A DNA stretch of 64,000 bases from Gimesia maris (GCF_008298035.1 NZ_CP042910.1:3363001-3427000), one strand, 5' to 3'. Numbered from the stretch's first letter, positions 7,944 to 15,326 are shown. The notes: a model not told the origin generated them from the letters alone. A program made the numbers and translations.

Positions 7944-7980
7944 AAAAAAATTGAGGCCACCCGTTGTGACAGGTGGCCTC
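7944..7980 (-). terminator. Hairpin with T run directly before the E2-like gene
   Basis: On the minus strand GAGGCCACC and GGTGGCCTC form a perfect 9-bp stem, followed by AATTTTTTT, and the AGGAG of the E2-like gene comes right after. It would terminate or attenuate transcription between the small membrane protein gene and the E2-like gene. Confidence 0.75.
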
Positions 7981-8004
7981 TGTAAATGAAAATGTCAACA
8001 TGAT

Positions 8005-8196
8005 TCAGCGTCGCTGCCGCGTTTTCCGGGACGAGCGAGAAGTCGGACGAATATCACCGCTATGAATCTGGATAGCGGCCAGTGCTGCGGCGCTGACCAG
8101 AAACAACAGCCACGATTGCACGACGCCGCCAATGATGGCTGAAATCATCAGAACGGCGAGCAGGTTGAGACTGTTAAGACGTTGTCGGGCTCCCAT
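8005..8196 (-). CDS. Small two-helix membrane protein
   Basis: A 63-residue protein with AGGAG 4 bases before the ATG. Residues 12-42 form one long or two short hydrophobic helices ([15 protein letters not shown] and [14 protein letters not shown]) and the C-terminus is strongly basic ([10 protein letters not shown]). The topology suggests an inner-membrane anchor with a cytoplasmic basic tail. No family is recognised. Its start lies within the 3' end of the ubiquitin-like gene (49-bp overlap), which implies translational coupling. Confidence 0.65.
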   Translation of the reverse strand: MGARQRLNSLNLLAVLMISAIIGGVVQSWLLFLVSAAALAAIQIHSGDIRPTSRSSRKTRQRR

Positions 8197-8471
8197 GGGG
8201 CTCCTTTCGGTGAGGGAACAGGAAATAAAAATACGGTTATGAGCTGTCGGGATATCGCACCCTCGATTTTGGTCGGAGTTATCGAAACGCGATCTCCTTC
8301 CTGCAAAACATAACCGGCGGTGGTCGGCTGACGGTTCACGCGGATCAGGTAGTCCTGGGGACGGCCGTGCGAAACCCGCTGCTGAAACAGGGCTTCCACT
8401 GTCGTGCCATCTGTGATCTGAATCTGGTCTGCGAAACCTGAACCGTCGTTATTGATGAATAAAATCTGCAT
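8148..8471 (-). CDS. Ubiquitin-like beta-grasp protein with C-terminal tail
   Basis: A 107-residue protein. Residues 1-72 look like a beta-grasp (ubiquitin/MoaD/ThiS) fold: strand MQILFINN, strand [15 protein letters not shown] leading into the helix, [10 protein letters not shown], then [19 protein letters not shown]. The pattern 'R-V-N-R-x-P...L-x-x-G-D-R-V-x-I-T-P' is typical of prokaryotic ubiquitin-like proteins found with ThiF and JAB genes. No Gly-Gly ends the fold; a 35-residue tail follows the EGA at 71-72. The tail is encoded partly over the ribosome binding site and start of the next gene. The JAMM peptidase could trim it to expose a mature end, which is speculative. It is the likely modifier of this cassette. 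Confidence 0.75.
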   Translation of the reverse strand: MQILFINNDGSGFADQIQITDGTTVEALFQQRVSHGRPQDYLIRVNRQPTTAGYVLQEGDRVSITPTKIEGAISRQLITVFLFPVPSPKGAPWEPDNVLTVSTCSPF

Positions 8472-8493
8472 ACGTTACTCCTTGTTTAAGAAT

Positions 8494-8508
8494 ACAACTT
8501 TCAGTTGT
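8494..8508 (-). terminator. Short hairpin before the ubiquitin-like gene
   Basis: ACAACT and AGTTGT pair around a 3-base loop; on the minus strand ATTCTT follows, then the AAGGAG of the ubiquitin-like gene. It is a weak terminator or attenuator at the same relative place as the other inter-ORF hairpins of this operon. Confidence 0.4.
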
Positions 8509-8518
8509 GAGTGAACTT

Positions 8519-8803
8519 TCAGTAATTTTCCGGCAACAACACCGTGGTTGCCGAACGATCTGCTTCGGTAATAATCCAGAATGTGATCCCGTCTGCCGTA
8601 TGGTAGACGGAAAACAGACGACCGCCTGTCTGCAGGGCCGCATCGTTGGCCCCGGCATCTTCCTGGCAGCAGTCACCCCAGTCTCCGGCCAGGTGCCGGG
8701 CCAGTGCCCGTTGTACTTCATACTCCGGAATTTGGTGCAGCACATCGGGAGTTGCCATCATCTGTCCCGCAGAGAAAGAACGCTGGTTTTGTTGAATCAT
8801 CAT
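8519..8803 (-). CDS. Plasmid-type small protein ending in ADRSATTVLLPENY
   Basis: A 94-residue protein belonging to a small family common on plasmids and integrated elements. The recognisable blocks are ALARHLAGDWGDCCQED, AANDAALxxGGRLFSVY and the terminal WIITEADRSATTVLLPENY. Such proteins are often annotated as plasmid-related or mislabelled as type I restriction subunits; their function is not known to me. AGGGA precedes a tandem ATG-ATG. It lies between the 73-residue protein gene and the ubiquitin-like gene and supports the view that this operon travels on mobile DNA. Confidence 0.75.
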   Translation of the reverse strand: MMIQQNQRSFSAGQMMATPDVLHQIPEYEVQRALARHLAGDWGDCCQEDAGANDAALQTGGRLFSVYHTADGITFWIITEADRSATTVLLPENY

Positions 8804-8843
8804 GGTTCCCTGGAAATGAGGATGATTACATGTGCCTGGTATT

Positions 8844-9065
8844 TCAGGTCAGTCCCGGGAATCTGCCGAACGGCTGTGCGAACAGAGAGACATTCGATTC
8901 CAGCTCCCAGGCATCCCAGTCCACAGTCTGGGGCCGTTGATTATCCGGCTCCGGATCAAAGTCCACTTCCAGTGGGTCAGCCAGACTGAAGCCCCGCTTC
9001 CGGATCGCATGAATGTCTTCACCGGTGGCTGAGGCGACTGCACTGTCCAGGTCTTGTTGGGTCAT
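8844..9065 (-). CDS. Small acidic hypothetical protein
   Basis: A 73-residue protein with AAGGAG 6 bases before the ATG. It begins with a helical ATGEDIHAIRKRGFSLADP segment and continues with acidic residues and QTVDWDAWELE. I recall similar short proteins in planctomycete operons with the same GED-xxIRxRGF and VDWD motifs, but no function. There is no membrane or zinc signal. A terminator-like hairpin precedes its ribosome binding site. Confidence 0.65.
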   Translation of the reverse strand: MTQQDLDSAVASATGEDIHAIRKRGFSLADPLEVDFDPEPDNQRPQTVDWDAWELESNVSLFAQPFGRFPGLT

Positions 9066-9081
9066 CGTTTACTCCTTGGAT

Positions 9082-9112
9082 AAAAAAGAACGACCACCCG
9101 CACAGGATGGTC
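9082..9112 (-). terminator. Hairpin with T run before the 73-residue gene
   Basis: GACCA and TGGTC pair, with CC/GG extending the stem past one mismatch. On the minus strand a TTTTTT run follows and then AAGGAG of the downstream ORF. It belongs to the repeated hairpin-then-RBS pattern of the operon. Confidence 0.5.
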
Positions 9113-9157
9113 ATGAGAAATACACAACCACCCCGCACCAGACGAGGTAGAATTACA

Positions 9158-9403
9158 TCACGGGCCGGAAATCAGCCAGTGTTGATTGAGCCAGTCGCGT
9201 TCTGCGGTCAAAGCAGCAGAACGATGGGAGAACGGCCCTAACAAGGGGCCATTGACCGGAGAGAGGTCGGCCGTCCATTGTCCGTCCGCTGCCGGTTCAA
9301 CATATGCCCCACGATTGATCACCGGTTTTCCCAGCTGAGTCAGTTCAATCGTTTCGTCATAGATGCAGCGGACCAGTCCCCCCTGCTTGATGATCAATTC
9401 CAT
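9158..9403 (-). CDS. Small conserved-looking hypothetical protein
   Basis: An 81-residue protein with a GGGGGAG ribosome binding site formed by the end of the preceding gene; only 2 bases separate the stop and the ATG, so translation is probably coupled. Its pattern (RCIYDETIEL near the start, RGAYVEPxxxGQWTADLSPV, GPFSHRSAALTAERDWLNQHWL at the end) matches short proteins I associate with planctomycete and plasmid operons. The function is unknown. A small alpha/beta fold is likely. Confidence 0.7.
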   Translation of the reverse strand: MELIIKQGGLVRCIYDETIELTQLGKPVINRGAYVEPAADGQWTADLSPVNGPLLGPFSHRSAALTAERDWLNQHWLISGP

Positions 9404-9405
9404 GG

Positions 9406-10362
9406 TTACTCCCCCTGGGGTCTTCGCAGGATATTGCGACGCGGGCGATCAATGAGCAGACCATCCAGCGAGGATTGTACTCCCGCCAGTCGCGTGGCGA
9501 CCTGCTGTCGCAAAATACCATTGTCCCGTAACTGTTGCGGTTTGAGGCCGCCCACAATCTGCTGTGCCTGGTCTACAAGGTCATCCAGCTGTTCGTTGGA
9601 GCGGACATTCAACGCCTGAAAACGCGAAAAGAACTCAGTCAGGTTGGTGATGGCTGTGTCCCGGAACACCTTGGGTTTGCCCTCAGACTGGCCGCTCAAT
9701 CGATCAGTCAAATGTTCGACCAGTTTCGTGAGCTCTTCCAGAAACGCCTGTTCTGCGAGTTGAACCGCTTCATCAAAACGCAACTGCATCCTGCGGCACT
9801 CCTGTTCATAGAGTTCCGGACTCAGCTGTTGCAGATAACGCGGCGGTTCCACCGCAGGATAATCATGTTCAATGGCAAACATGCCGATCAGCGAATGCGG
9901 ATAGTCGGTCGGATTGAATAAGTCTCCCAGTCGGTTGCGGGCAGCGGACCGCAGTTCATCAAAGTGCCGGTTCAAATCGGTTACCGCTTCGTTCAGTTCA
10001 TCCCGAAAACCGGCCAGACGCCGATCAAATTCATGGATGTCCGATTGTTTAATCAGGCGGATGCCGGGCTCCGGATAGGGGAGCGAGACTCCTTTCCAGT
10101 AGGCCACGGCCCGTCCGCGCACTGCTGTTACGGCTTTGAAGGCCGGATGTGAGGTATCCAGAAGTTTTTTACCAGCGGAAAGAAACTTTCCTTCAGCACC
10201 AAATGAATCCGCAGCCTGGCTCTTCTGCGGGGCTGTCAGTGATTTACGGACGCCCAGCCAGGTGAAACTGAGCCGGGCGGCCGCCATCGTGCTCTGCAAT
10301 CGTAGTGAAGCCGTGCTGTGCGATGATTCAGTCTGTGGTTCTTCGAGCATGGAATTACTCAT
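9406..10362 (-). CDS. Coiled-coil-rich hypothetical protein (DUF3150-like)
   Basis: A 318-residue mostly helical protein with AAGGAG 5 bases before the ATG. The stretch SHPAFKAVTAVRGRAVAYW, then a Pro/Gly turn (SLPYPEPGIRLIKQSDI) and long helices (FDRRLAGFRDELNEAVTDL) recalls the layout of DUF3150-type proteins encoded near AAA+ ATPases on plasmids. It ends with basic residues (RPRRNILRRPQGE). There is no signal peptide. It may be a structural or adaptor partner of the AAA+ ATPase upstream; this is inferred from its place in the operon, and the DUF assignment is tentative. Confidence 0.6.
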   Translation of the reverse strand: MSNSMLEEPQTESSHSTASLRLQSTMAAARLSFTWLGVRKSLTAPQKSQAADSFGAEGKFLSAGKKLLDTSHPAFKAVTAVRGRAVAYWKGVSLPYPEPGIRLIKQSDIHEFDRRLAGFRDELNEAVTDLNRHFDELRSAARNRLGDLFNPTDYPHSLIGMFAIEHDYPAVEPPRYLQQLSPELYEQECRRMQLRFDEAVQLAEQAFLEELTKLVEHLTDRLSGQSEGKPKVFRDTAITNLTEFFSRFQALNVRSNEQLDDLVDQAQQIVGGLKPQQLRDNGILRQQVATRLAGVQSSLDGLLIDRPRRNILRRPQGE

Positions 10363-10390
10363 GAGGACTCCTTTGTGACTGGTGGAAATG

Positions 10391-10427
10391 AAAAACGCTG
10401 CCAGATCTCAATTGATCAGGCAGCGTT
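10391..10427 (-). terminator. Strong hairpin with T run before the helical protein gene
   Basis: AACGCTGCC (10394-10402) and GGCAGCGTT (10419-10427) form a perfect 9-bp stem; on the minus strand the stem runs into TTTTT. It ends 29 bp before the start at 10362. The adjacent 10428-10613 region shows no convincing gene. Confidence 0.8.
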
Positions 10428-10613
10428 GCAGCGGGAATTTATATGAATTAATTGTGACCGGTTATGTCGGTATCGGACTTTTCGTCAGTGTGATTAGATA
10501 AACGTATTGTGAAACCGGACAGGCCACGGCGATGCCAGATGACATTGGAGCAGTAGCTCACAGTGGCCGATCTGCGGCTCATCAGTGTCACGGAATTGGG
10601 GAAAGGGGTTTGA

Positions 10614-10934
10614 TCAGACTTTATTTGTGAGTTCAGGAAGAACCAGAGTTCCGACCTGACCGGTTTCACTGGGGCGGGCCTGTTCGGCAGCCTCAGGGGT
10701 CGAAAACAGCTCTGTGGTCAGGAGTTCGGTTCCCCCAGCATTGGCGACAGCATATTTCAGACTCGCTGAGCTTAGCTGTGTCCGTAGCCGTTGAATATCA
10801 TCGGACCTCCAGATCTGATCGGAGGTCTCAAGACCAGAGTAAATTTTCAGCAGATGTGTGTCTTCGGGATTCATCTCCTCAGCCCAGAACTGCAGTGCGG
10901 CACTGATAAGGAGTATCTCCTGTCGGGTGAGCAT
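10614..10934 (-). CDS. Small hypothetical protein
   Basis: A 106-residue protein with AAGGAG 4 bases before the ATG. It begins with a helical MLTRQEILLISAALQFWAEE, then has an IWRSDDIQRLRTQL segment and a C-terminal part rich in Thr, Glu and Pro. No family is recognised. It follows the AAA+ ATPase gene by 27 bp in the same operon, so it may be an accessory of that protein. Confidence 0.6.
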   Translation of the reverse strand: MLTRQEILLISAALQFWAEEMNPEDTHLLKIYSGLETSDQIWRSDDIQRLRTQLSSASLKYAVANAGGTELLTTELFSTPEAAEQARPSETGQVGTLVLPELTNKV

Positions 10935-10961
10935 GGTGCTCCTTCCTTTGAGACGGATAAG

Positions 10962-12446
10962 TCAGTTGATTGAAGAAAGATGTTTAATACTTCGGCGGGA
11001 TTTTCTCCTGGGCGATTCCCAATGGAAGATACCGGGCTGGTCAGCATCGAGCCAACGACCGTTGGCCCACGTTCGTAACTGCTCGACAGACTCAGCCGCA
11101 GTCACCGCGATGGGGACCACGTTTAGCCGTGCTTCCAGCAATGTCACCTCCAGCAGACCTGCCAGCCGACAGCAACTGCGAATTTCAGCACCGGTCCAGT
11201 CGGTATCCTCTGGACGCTCCTGCTCCGGATTGAGACTGAATAACCGAATATACTGGTCCCAGATCTGATTTTTCTGCTCCCGGCCCGGCAGGTCCAGAAA
11301 GAAAATGCCGTCAAACCGTTCGCTGCGTCCGAATTCCGGCGGCAGTTTGGAAACATCATTTGCCGTACAAACCACGAACACGTCCGACTGATGATCGGCC
11401 AGCCAGGAGAGAAACGTCCCGAACATGCGGGAGGAGACACCTGAGTCGCCGTTACCGTTCAGTCCGGAAAACGCCTTCTCGACCTCGTCGATCATCGCCA
11501 CACAGGGAGCCATCGCATCAATCACCCGTAACGCCTGCCGCGTCCGCTCTTCCGACTGCCCTACCAGCGAACCGAGGAGGTTCCCCACATCCAGGTTTAA
11601 TACGGGACGCCCCACCTCCTGCCCCAGTGCCTTACAGAACTGGGATTTCCCGCACCCGGGCGGAGACAGCAACAGAACGCCCCGTGGCCGCTTTCTGGGA
11701 TCATCTCGGCTCGGTTGCTGCAAAGCCCGTTTACAGAACGTCTTGAGGGCTGTCAGGCCTCCCAGATGACTGAAATCGTCATCTCCGCGGTATAGTGACA
11801 ACAGACCACTCTTTTTCAGTGCCTGAGTCTTGAGTTCCCAGACCGCGTCAGCAGTGATTCGTCCCTGTCGCACCAGACTCAAACTGAAGGCATTTTCGGC
11901 TTCCATCCGTGTCAGCCCCGCAGCGGCATCAAGCACTGTCTGCAGCTCGTTTCCCTCAGGCAATTCCCCGGCTTCGGTGGCGATCCCCCGGGCAATCTCT
12001 TCCAGTTGGTCACGGTCAGGCAAATCATGCTCAACCACAACGAACATTTTCTCCAGTTCGGTCGGGATCTGGACCACGGGAGACAGCACCACTACAATCG
12101 TGCGGTTCTGCTTGCCGGCGATGATCTGACGCGACAACGCCTGCACCACTTCCGCGGACTGCATAAACCGGTGAAAGTTCTGCAGCACGATCAAGGCTGT
12201 CCCGTCTGGCGTGACCAAGGCATTCACCGCACGGATCGCCGCCAGCGGATCAGAACCGGTTACCTCTGCCTCACTCTGTCCGGGGATGTTTAATCCCGCA
12301 TCGATATCCCAGGTAGCAAGTTGCCACTGTTCATCCCGGCAGAGCTCTGCAATTTCGGTCAGGGCCTCCTGGTGTTCGTGGGATTCGATCCAGATCCCGG
12401 TAAAGCAAGCCCGGATGTATTCGGTGAGTCGGTTTCTTATGTTCAA
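10962..12446 (-). CDS. Ycf46-like AAA+ ATPase
   Basis: A 494-residue protein. Residues 1-200 form a RecA-like or degenerate ATPase half (ALIVLQNFHRFMQ, TIVVVLSP). Residues 225-450 are a Cdc48/FtsH-type AAA+ domain: Walker A PPGCGKS (262-268), Walker B VAMIDEVEKAF (316-326), sensor-like VVCTANDV, and arginine-finger region GRSERFD. This two-part layout matches Ycf46-type proteins of cyanobacteria and plastids. The TTG start is supported by AAGGAG 6 bases upstream. DUF1257 and DUF2997 genes, which commonly accompany such ATPases, lie directly upstream. In this operon it may unfold or remodel targets tagged by the ubiquitin-like protein, by analogy with Cdc48; that is inference. Confidence 0.8.
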   Translation of the reverse strand: MNIRNRLTEYIRACFTGIWIESHEHQEALTEIAELCRDEQWQLATWDIDAGLNIPGQSEAEVTGSDPLAAIRAVNALVTPDGTALIVLQNFHRFMQSAEVVQALSRQIIAGKQNRTIVVVLSPVVQIPTELEKMFVVVEHDLPDRDQLEEIARGIATEAGELPEGNELQTVLDAAAGLTRMEAENAFSLSLVRQGRITADAVWELKTQALKKSGLLSLYRGDDDFSHLGGLTALKTFCKRALQQPSRDDPRKRPRGVLLLSPPGCGKSQFCKALGQEVGRPVLNLDVGNLLGSLVGQSEERTRQALRVIDAMAPCVAMIDEVEKAFSGLNGNGDSGVSSRMFGTFLSWLADHQSDVFVVCTANDVSKLPPEFGRSERFDGIFFLDLPGREQKNQIWDQYIRLFSLNPEQERPEDTDWTGAEIRSCCRLAGLLEVTLLEARLNVVPIAVTAAESVEQLRTWANGRWLDADQPGIFHWESPRRKSRRSIKHLSSIN

Positions 12447-12493
12447 ACTGTTCTCCTTCCATTTTAAATAACACTATTTAGATCTGAGTTGCT

Positions 12494-12688
12494 TCAGGAC
12501 CGTTGCTGGTTGGTTTGCTGCTGACCTGCCGACTGATGAAATTCAGCGGTCAGCTGCTCTTCCGTCTGCTTGCCGAGGGCTGTTTCAATAAACCGGCTGG
12601 CTTCGCGGCACCCTTCTCCAGAAAAGCCCCTGGTTTCCACGCGGGTCTGGCCATCTGTGGCAACGGTGATTTCGATGATTCGAGTCAT
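12494..12688 (-). CDS. DUF2997 family protein
   Basis: A 64-residue protein whose pattern (RIIEITVATDGQTRVETRGF, GEGCREASRFIETALG) fits the DUF2997 family of small beta-beta-alpha proteins. The conserved Cys in GxxC and the REASRF helix are visible. The function is unknown. Its ATG overlaps the stop of the DUF1257 gene (ATGA), and AGGAGG sits 7 bases upstream inside that gene, so the two are translated together. Confidence 0.8.
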   Translation of the reverse strand: MTRIIEITVATDGQTRVETRGFSGEGCREASRFIETALGKQTEEQLTAEFHQSAGQQQTNQQRS

Positions 12689-13053
12689 ACTGCACCTCCT
12701 ACCTGCACCGTCAACTTAATGGAGCCATCAGCCTGGGCCTGCTCCGTCACCGTGTGCCCCCTGCGGCGCGCTTCGATCCGTGTTTTTTCAACGGCATAGG
12801 ACTGAAGAAACCTATCCAGGTGGCACCGATCCCCCCAGCGTCCCTCGAAGTTGTCATACTGCAGCTGACCACTGGTAATGTCACAGACGACAGGATACCG
12901 CCACTGCGGCAGTTCTACCCCCAGCCCGGTCGCCTCACTGCTAAAGAGTTTGAACGTCCCCTGCACCGGCTGTGGCAGCTTAAGACGTTCACAAGCGGCA
13001 GAAATAGCAACCGGGTCACGCACCTCGGTTTGGATTTGAACGATGTGAGACAT
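12685..13053 (-). CDS. DUF1257 (Ycf35-like) protein
   Basis: A 122-residue protein that begins SHIVQIQTEVRDPVAISAAC, followed by LPQWRYPVVCDITSG and DNFEGRWGDRCHLDRFLQ, the hallmarks of DUF1257/Ycf35 proteins of cyanobacteria and plastids. The C-terminal third (YAVEKTRIEARRRGHTVTEQ) is also typical. The function is not established. In many genomes this gene sits with DUF2997 and an AAA+ gene, as here. The ribosome binding site is weak (AAGTAGAAA). Confidence 0.8.
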   Translation of the reverse strand: MSHIVQIQTEVRDPVAISAACERLKLPQPVQGTFKLFSSEATGLGVELPQWRYPVVCDITSGQLQYDNFEGRWGDRCHLDRFLQSYAVEKTRIEARRRGHTVTEQAQADGSIKLTVQVGGAV

Positions 13054-13074
13054 ATTGGATTTCTACTTTCTGTT

Positions 13075-13653
13075 TTAAGAGTTCATAGTGCCGAGTCTGT
13101 TCTGAGCAGGAGCATCAGAAGCCAGTTCCTGATGCTCAGAGTTTTCTGGCATGAATGGTTTTTGTGGAAAGAGCAGCGGTTTAGAAGAAACAAGATCATC
13201 CAGCAGGAGTTCGGCGACTTCGTTCTCCGTCGCCGGTTCAACGGTTTGTCGAAGCAACTGCCAGCAGACAATTAGCGGTAACAGGCAAATCAGGATGATG
13301 CCGAGATTGGAAATCACCTCAGCGATCACAGAATCATAGTATCGCTGGCTGGCCATGGATTTGCGTTCCTGCTCAAGTTGGTCCCACCGCTGTGCCATGT
13401 TTGCACGCTCGATCTGTAAATCATGTTGCATAGCCACGATCTCCTGTCGCGACTGAGCATCAGCGGACACTAACTGGCGAGCACCAGTAGCCACTTCTTG
13501 TTGCAACTCAAGCATTTGACGGCTCTGCTCAGCCTGAATCTTTGTTTGTTGCAGTGCCATCTGCGTGAGTCGTTGATCGGAATGCTCCTGGCAACCGGTC
13601 ATCAGCATCAGCGGCCCGACCAGTATCAGCAGTTTCTTTGTGAGTTTCTCCAT
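13075..13653 (-). CDS. Lipoprotein with coiled coil and C-terminal membrane helix
   Basis: A 192-residue protein. Residues 1-21 are a lipoprotein signal (LLILVGPLMLMTGC, lipobox MTGC, Cys21). A Gln/Glu-rich coiled coil fills residues 30-100 (QQTKIQAEQSRQMLELQQE...), and ISNLGIILICLLPLIVCWQLL near 114-134 is a transmembrane helix; a disordered acidic tail follows. GGAGG lies 4 bases before the ATG. It overlaps the small membrane protein gene at 13529-13783. It is the only clearly exported component of the operon and could anchor the system at the membrane. Confidence 0.7.
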   Translation of the reverse strand: MEKLTKKLLILVGPLMLMTGCQEHSDQRLTQMALQQTKIQAEQSRQMLELQQEVATGARQLVSADAQSRQEIVAMQHDLQIERANMAQRWDQLEQERKSMASQRYYDSVIAEVISNLGIILICLLPLIVCWQLLRQTVEPATENEVAELLLDDLVSSKPLLFPQKPFMPENSEHQELASDAPAQNRLGTMNS

Positions 13654-13783
13654 ACAGCCTCCATCGAAAAAGTAAACGGTTTAAAATGTTCTGCAGTGCC
13701 AATCGCAGGCGGCGTTCCTTCAGGAATGCCGCAATCGCCAAAAGCAATGCGACAGAAACAAACGTTAATCCAACATAAACCAA
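13529..13783 (-). CDS. Small membrane protein, first gene of the operon
   Basis: An 84-residue protein with a TTG start 10 bases after AGGAG. Residues 2-20 are a membrane helix (VYVGLTFVSVALLLAIAAF), followed by a basic helix KERRLRLALQNILNRLLFRW and a polar tail. The last 125 bp overlap the lipoprotein gene in another frame, so only the first 45 or so residues may be under selection. A competing frame at 13626-13835 lacks plausible composition. The function is unknown. Confidence 0.5.
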   Translation of the reverse strand: MVYVGLTFVSVALLLAIAAFLKERRLRLALQNILNRLLFRWRLYGETHKETADTGRAADADDRLPGAFRSTTHADGTATNKDSG

Positions 13784-13912
13784 TGCTCGGTTCTCCTTTC
13801 TGGGGATGATTGATAAGCGAGATACGCAAAATCATATGGCTCCCTGTATCCGCACGTGTGGTGATTCGCTTATGAGTCCAGCTACTGGAATCCTGCGTCT
13901 GTCTGTATACGT

Positions 13913-13953
13913 AAAAAAACGCCTTGCATTACGAATTGAATGCGAGACGTTTT
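13913..13953 (-). terminator. Rho-independent terminator after the lipoprotein gene
   Basis: On the minus strand AAAACGTCTCGCATT and AATGCAAGGCGTTTT pair over 15 positions with two G-T pairs, followed by seven T. It terminates transcription coming from the gene at 14013-15326, just upstream of the ubiquitin-like operon, which therefore needs its own promoter in 13784-13912. Confidence 0.85.
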
Positions 13954-14012
13954 GTGCAACTTAAAATCGAAGAACCCGGCCTGAGGGACAAGTCAACACT
14001 GATACGGGAATG

Positions 14013-15326
14013 TCAGTCTTGAATTTTCACCAGCTTATTAGTTTCCTGATCGACTTTTAGGGTTGCTTTGTGTTTGTAATTCGTCTGGGGAAAAGATACT
14101 TCAAATTCAATCCTGTCAGGTTTGAATTCCAGACCTCCCGCAGGTGTGTCGAATGTCTTGGTTTCCCCTTTCATCCAGGAATCATAATCCCAGTACCATA
14201 TTTTTGCTTGATCTCCTTTTCGAAACGTAAGATTAACGCGACACTTGGGAAGAAATTCCACTCCGTTCAAGGTAATTTGAGCCCCACGCTGAGTATCCCA
14301 AATGACGCCAGCTTCATAAGGTTGGTAAGCCCCTTGAAAACTCAGGTTTTCACAGCGATAAGCAACGTCTTTATCTTTTTCAGCTCCCTTGTATGTGTAG
14401 TCGATCCGGGTTGCGAACTGCGGTGAATAAATGGTGACTTTCATTTCTTTCACGTACACGACTGTGGTCCTATCCACGGTTTTTCCCAGGATTTTCTCTC
14501 CGCCCTGATACCGTCCCCACATGCAGGTAGCCTCAGGCCAAGTTTTCAGAAAATGCACGTTTTTTCGCACCTCTCCGTTCGCGCCAGTCAATTCCACCAA
14601 AATGGTACAGTCTTCAAGTGTTTCCCCAAGGTTTTGAAGTGCAATCCAATCATCAGGGCCAGAGTCTCCCCAGGATTCATTAAAATCGGCGATGATCAGA
14701 CCGGTCGAGTCACTTAAGGTTGCCGAATACTTTTCTGCAATTTTGGGAAGCATCTTCTGTGCCGCATCAATCCTATCAATCGCGGCAAGCAGCGGCTGCA
14801 TTTCTGAATTCAAAGCATTCTGTTTTGCCTCTGCATCAAGGCCACGGTGATAGCCTCCTGCAAAATTACCAAAGAATCCATCAACAAATGAACCTACAAA
14901 CAGTGTTCCCTCATCGGGAGGCTTTGGCAGGGAATTTAAGTTGTCAAAACGCTCTAAGACCACAGTGACCGCGTCTCGGACCTGGTCTGAAACATAGATG
15001 ATCTCTTTATCATTCGATTTGATCTCACGTAAGTCTAATAAGGCGGCCTGTAAATCCGCCATGACTTCTGATGTCTCACGTTTTTTCTGAAGTTGAGCTG
15101 AATCTGACTTCAGCGCCATTCCCAGATGCTTTGCAAGCACTTGATATTCCTCAGGTAAGGGTTTACTGGACGGGGTCGAGTACCTCGGGAGTTTACTTAC
15201 TGTAGTATCGCTACCACAGCCCGAAAGCGTGAGAGCAAGGAATAGCACGCATGCAGATGCAACTATTTGATTGACACAAATGATTCTTTTCATGGCACAA
15301 CTTATACCACCTGGTGGTCGCAACAT
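14013..15326 (-). CDS. Secreted lipoprotein of unknown function
   Basis: A 437-residue lipoprotein. I chose the ATG at 15326 because GAGGAG lies 6 bases upstream; frames starting at 15350 or 15293 are alternatives. The signal segment ends in LFLALTLSGC (lipobox LSGC). Residues 60-210 are helical and polar; the C-terminal half is beta-rich with many aromatic residues (EKIWYWDYDSWMKGE-like patterns). No catalytic motif or known family is recognised. It has its own terminator and is divergent from the XRE regulator, sharing a short promoter region with it. Confidence 0.7.
   Translation of the reverse strand: MLRPPGGISCAMKRIICVNQIVASACVLFLALTLSGCGSDTTVSKLPRYSTPSSKPLPEEYQVLAKHLGMALKSDSAQLQKKRETSEVMADLQAALLDLREIKSNDKEIIYVSDQVRDAVTVVLERFDNLNSLPKPPDEGTLFVGSFVDGFFGNFAGGYHRGLDAEAKQNALNSEMQPLLAAIDRIDAAQKMLPKIAEKYSATLSDSTGLIIADFNESWGDSGPDDWIALQNLGETLEDCTILVELTGANGEVRKNVHFLKTWPEATCMWGRYQGGEKILGKTVDRTTVVYVKEMKVTIYSPQFATRIDYTYKGAEKDKDVAYRCENLSFQGAYQPYEAGVIWDTQRGAQITLNGVEFLPKCRVNLTFRKGDQAKIWYWDYDSWMKGETKTFDTPAGGLEFKPDRIEFEVSFPQTNYKHKATLKVDQETNKLVKIQD

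Noticed and set aside
10448-10669. 73-residue minus-strand ORF
   Set aside because: It overlaps the 106-residue gene, has no ribosome binding site and contains no recognisable motif.
13626-13835. 69-residue minus-strand ORF at the operon start
   Set aside because: Its Cys/Ile-rich composition is unlike a real protein, and the overlapping TTG-start frame has a better ribosome binding site and a membrane helix.
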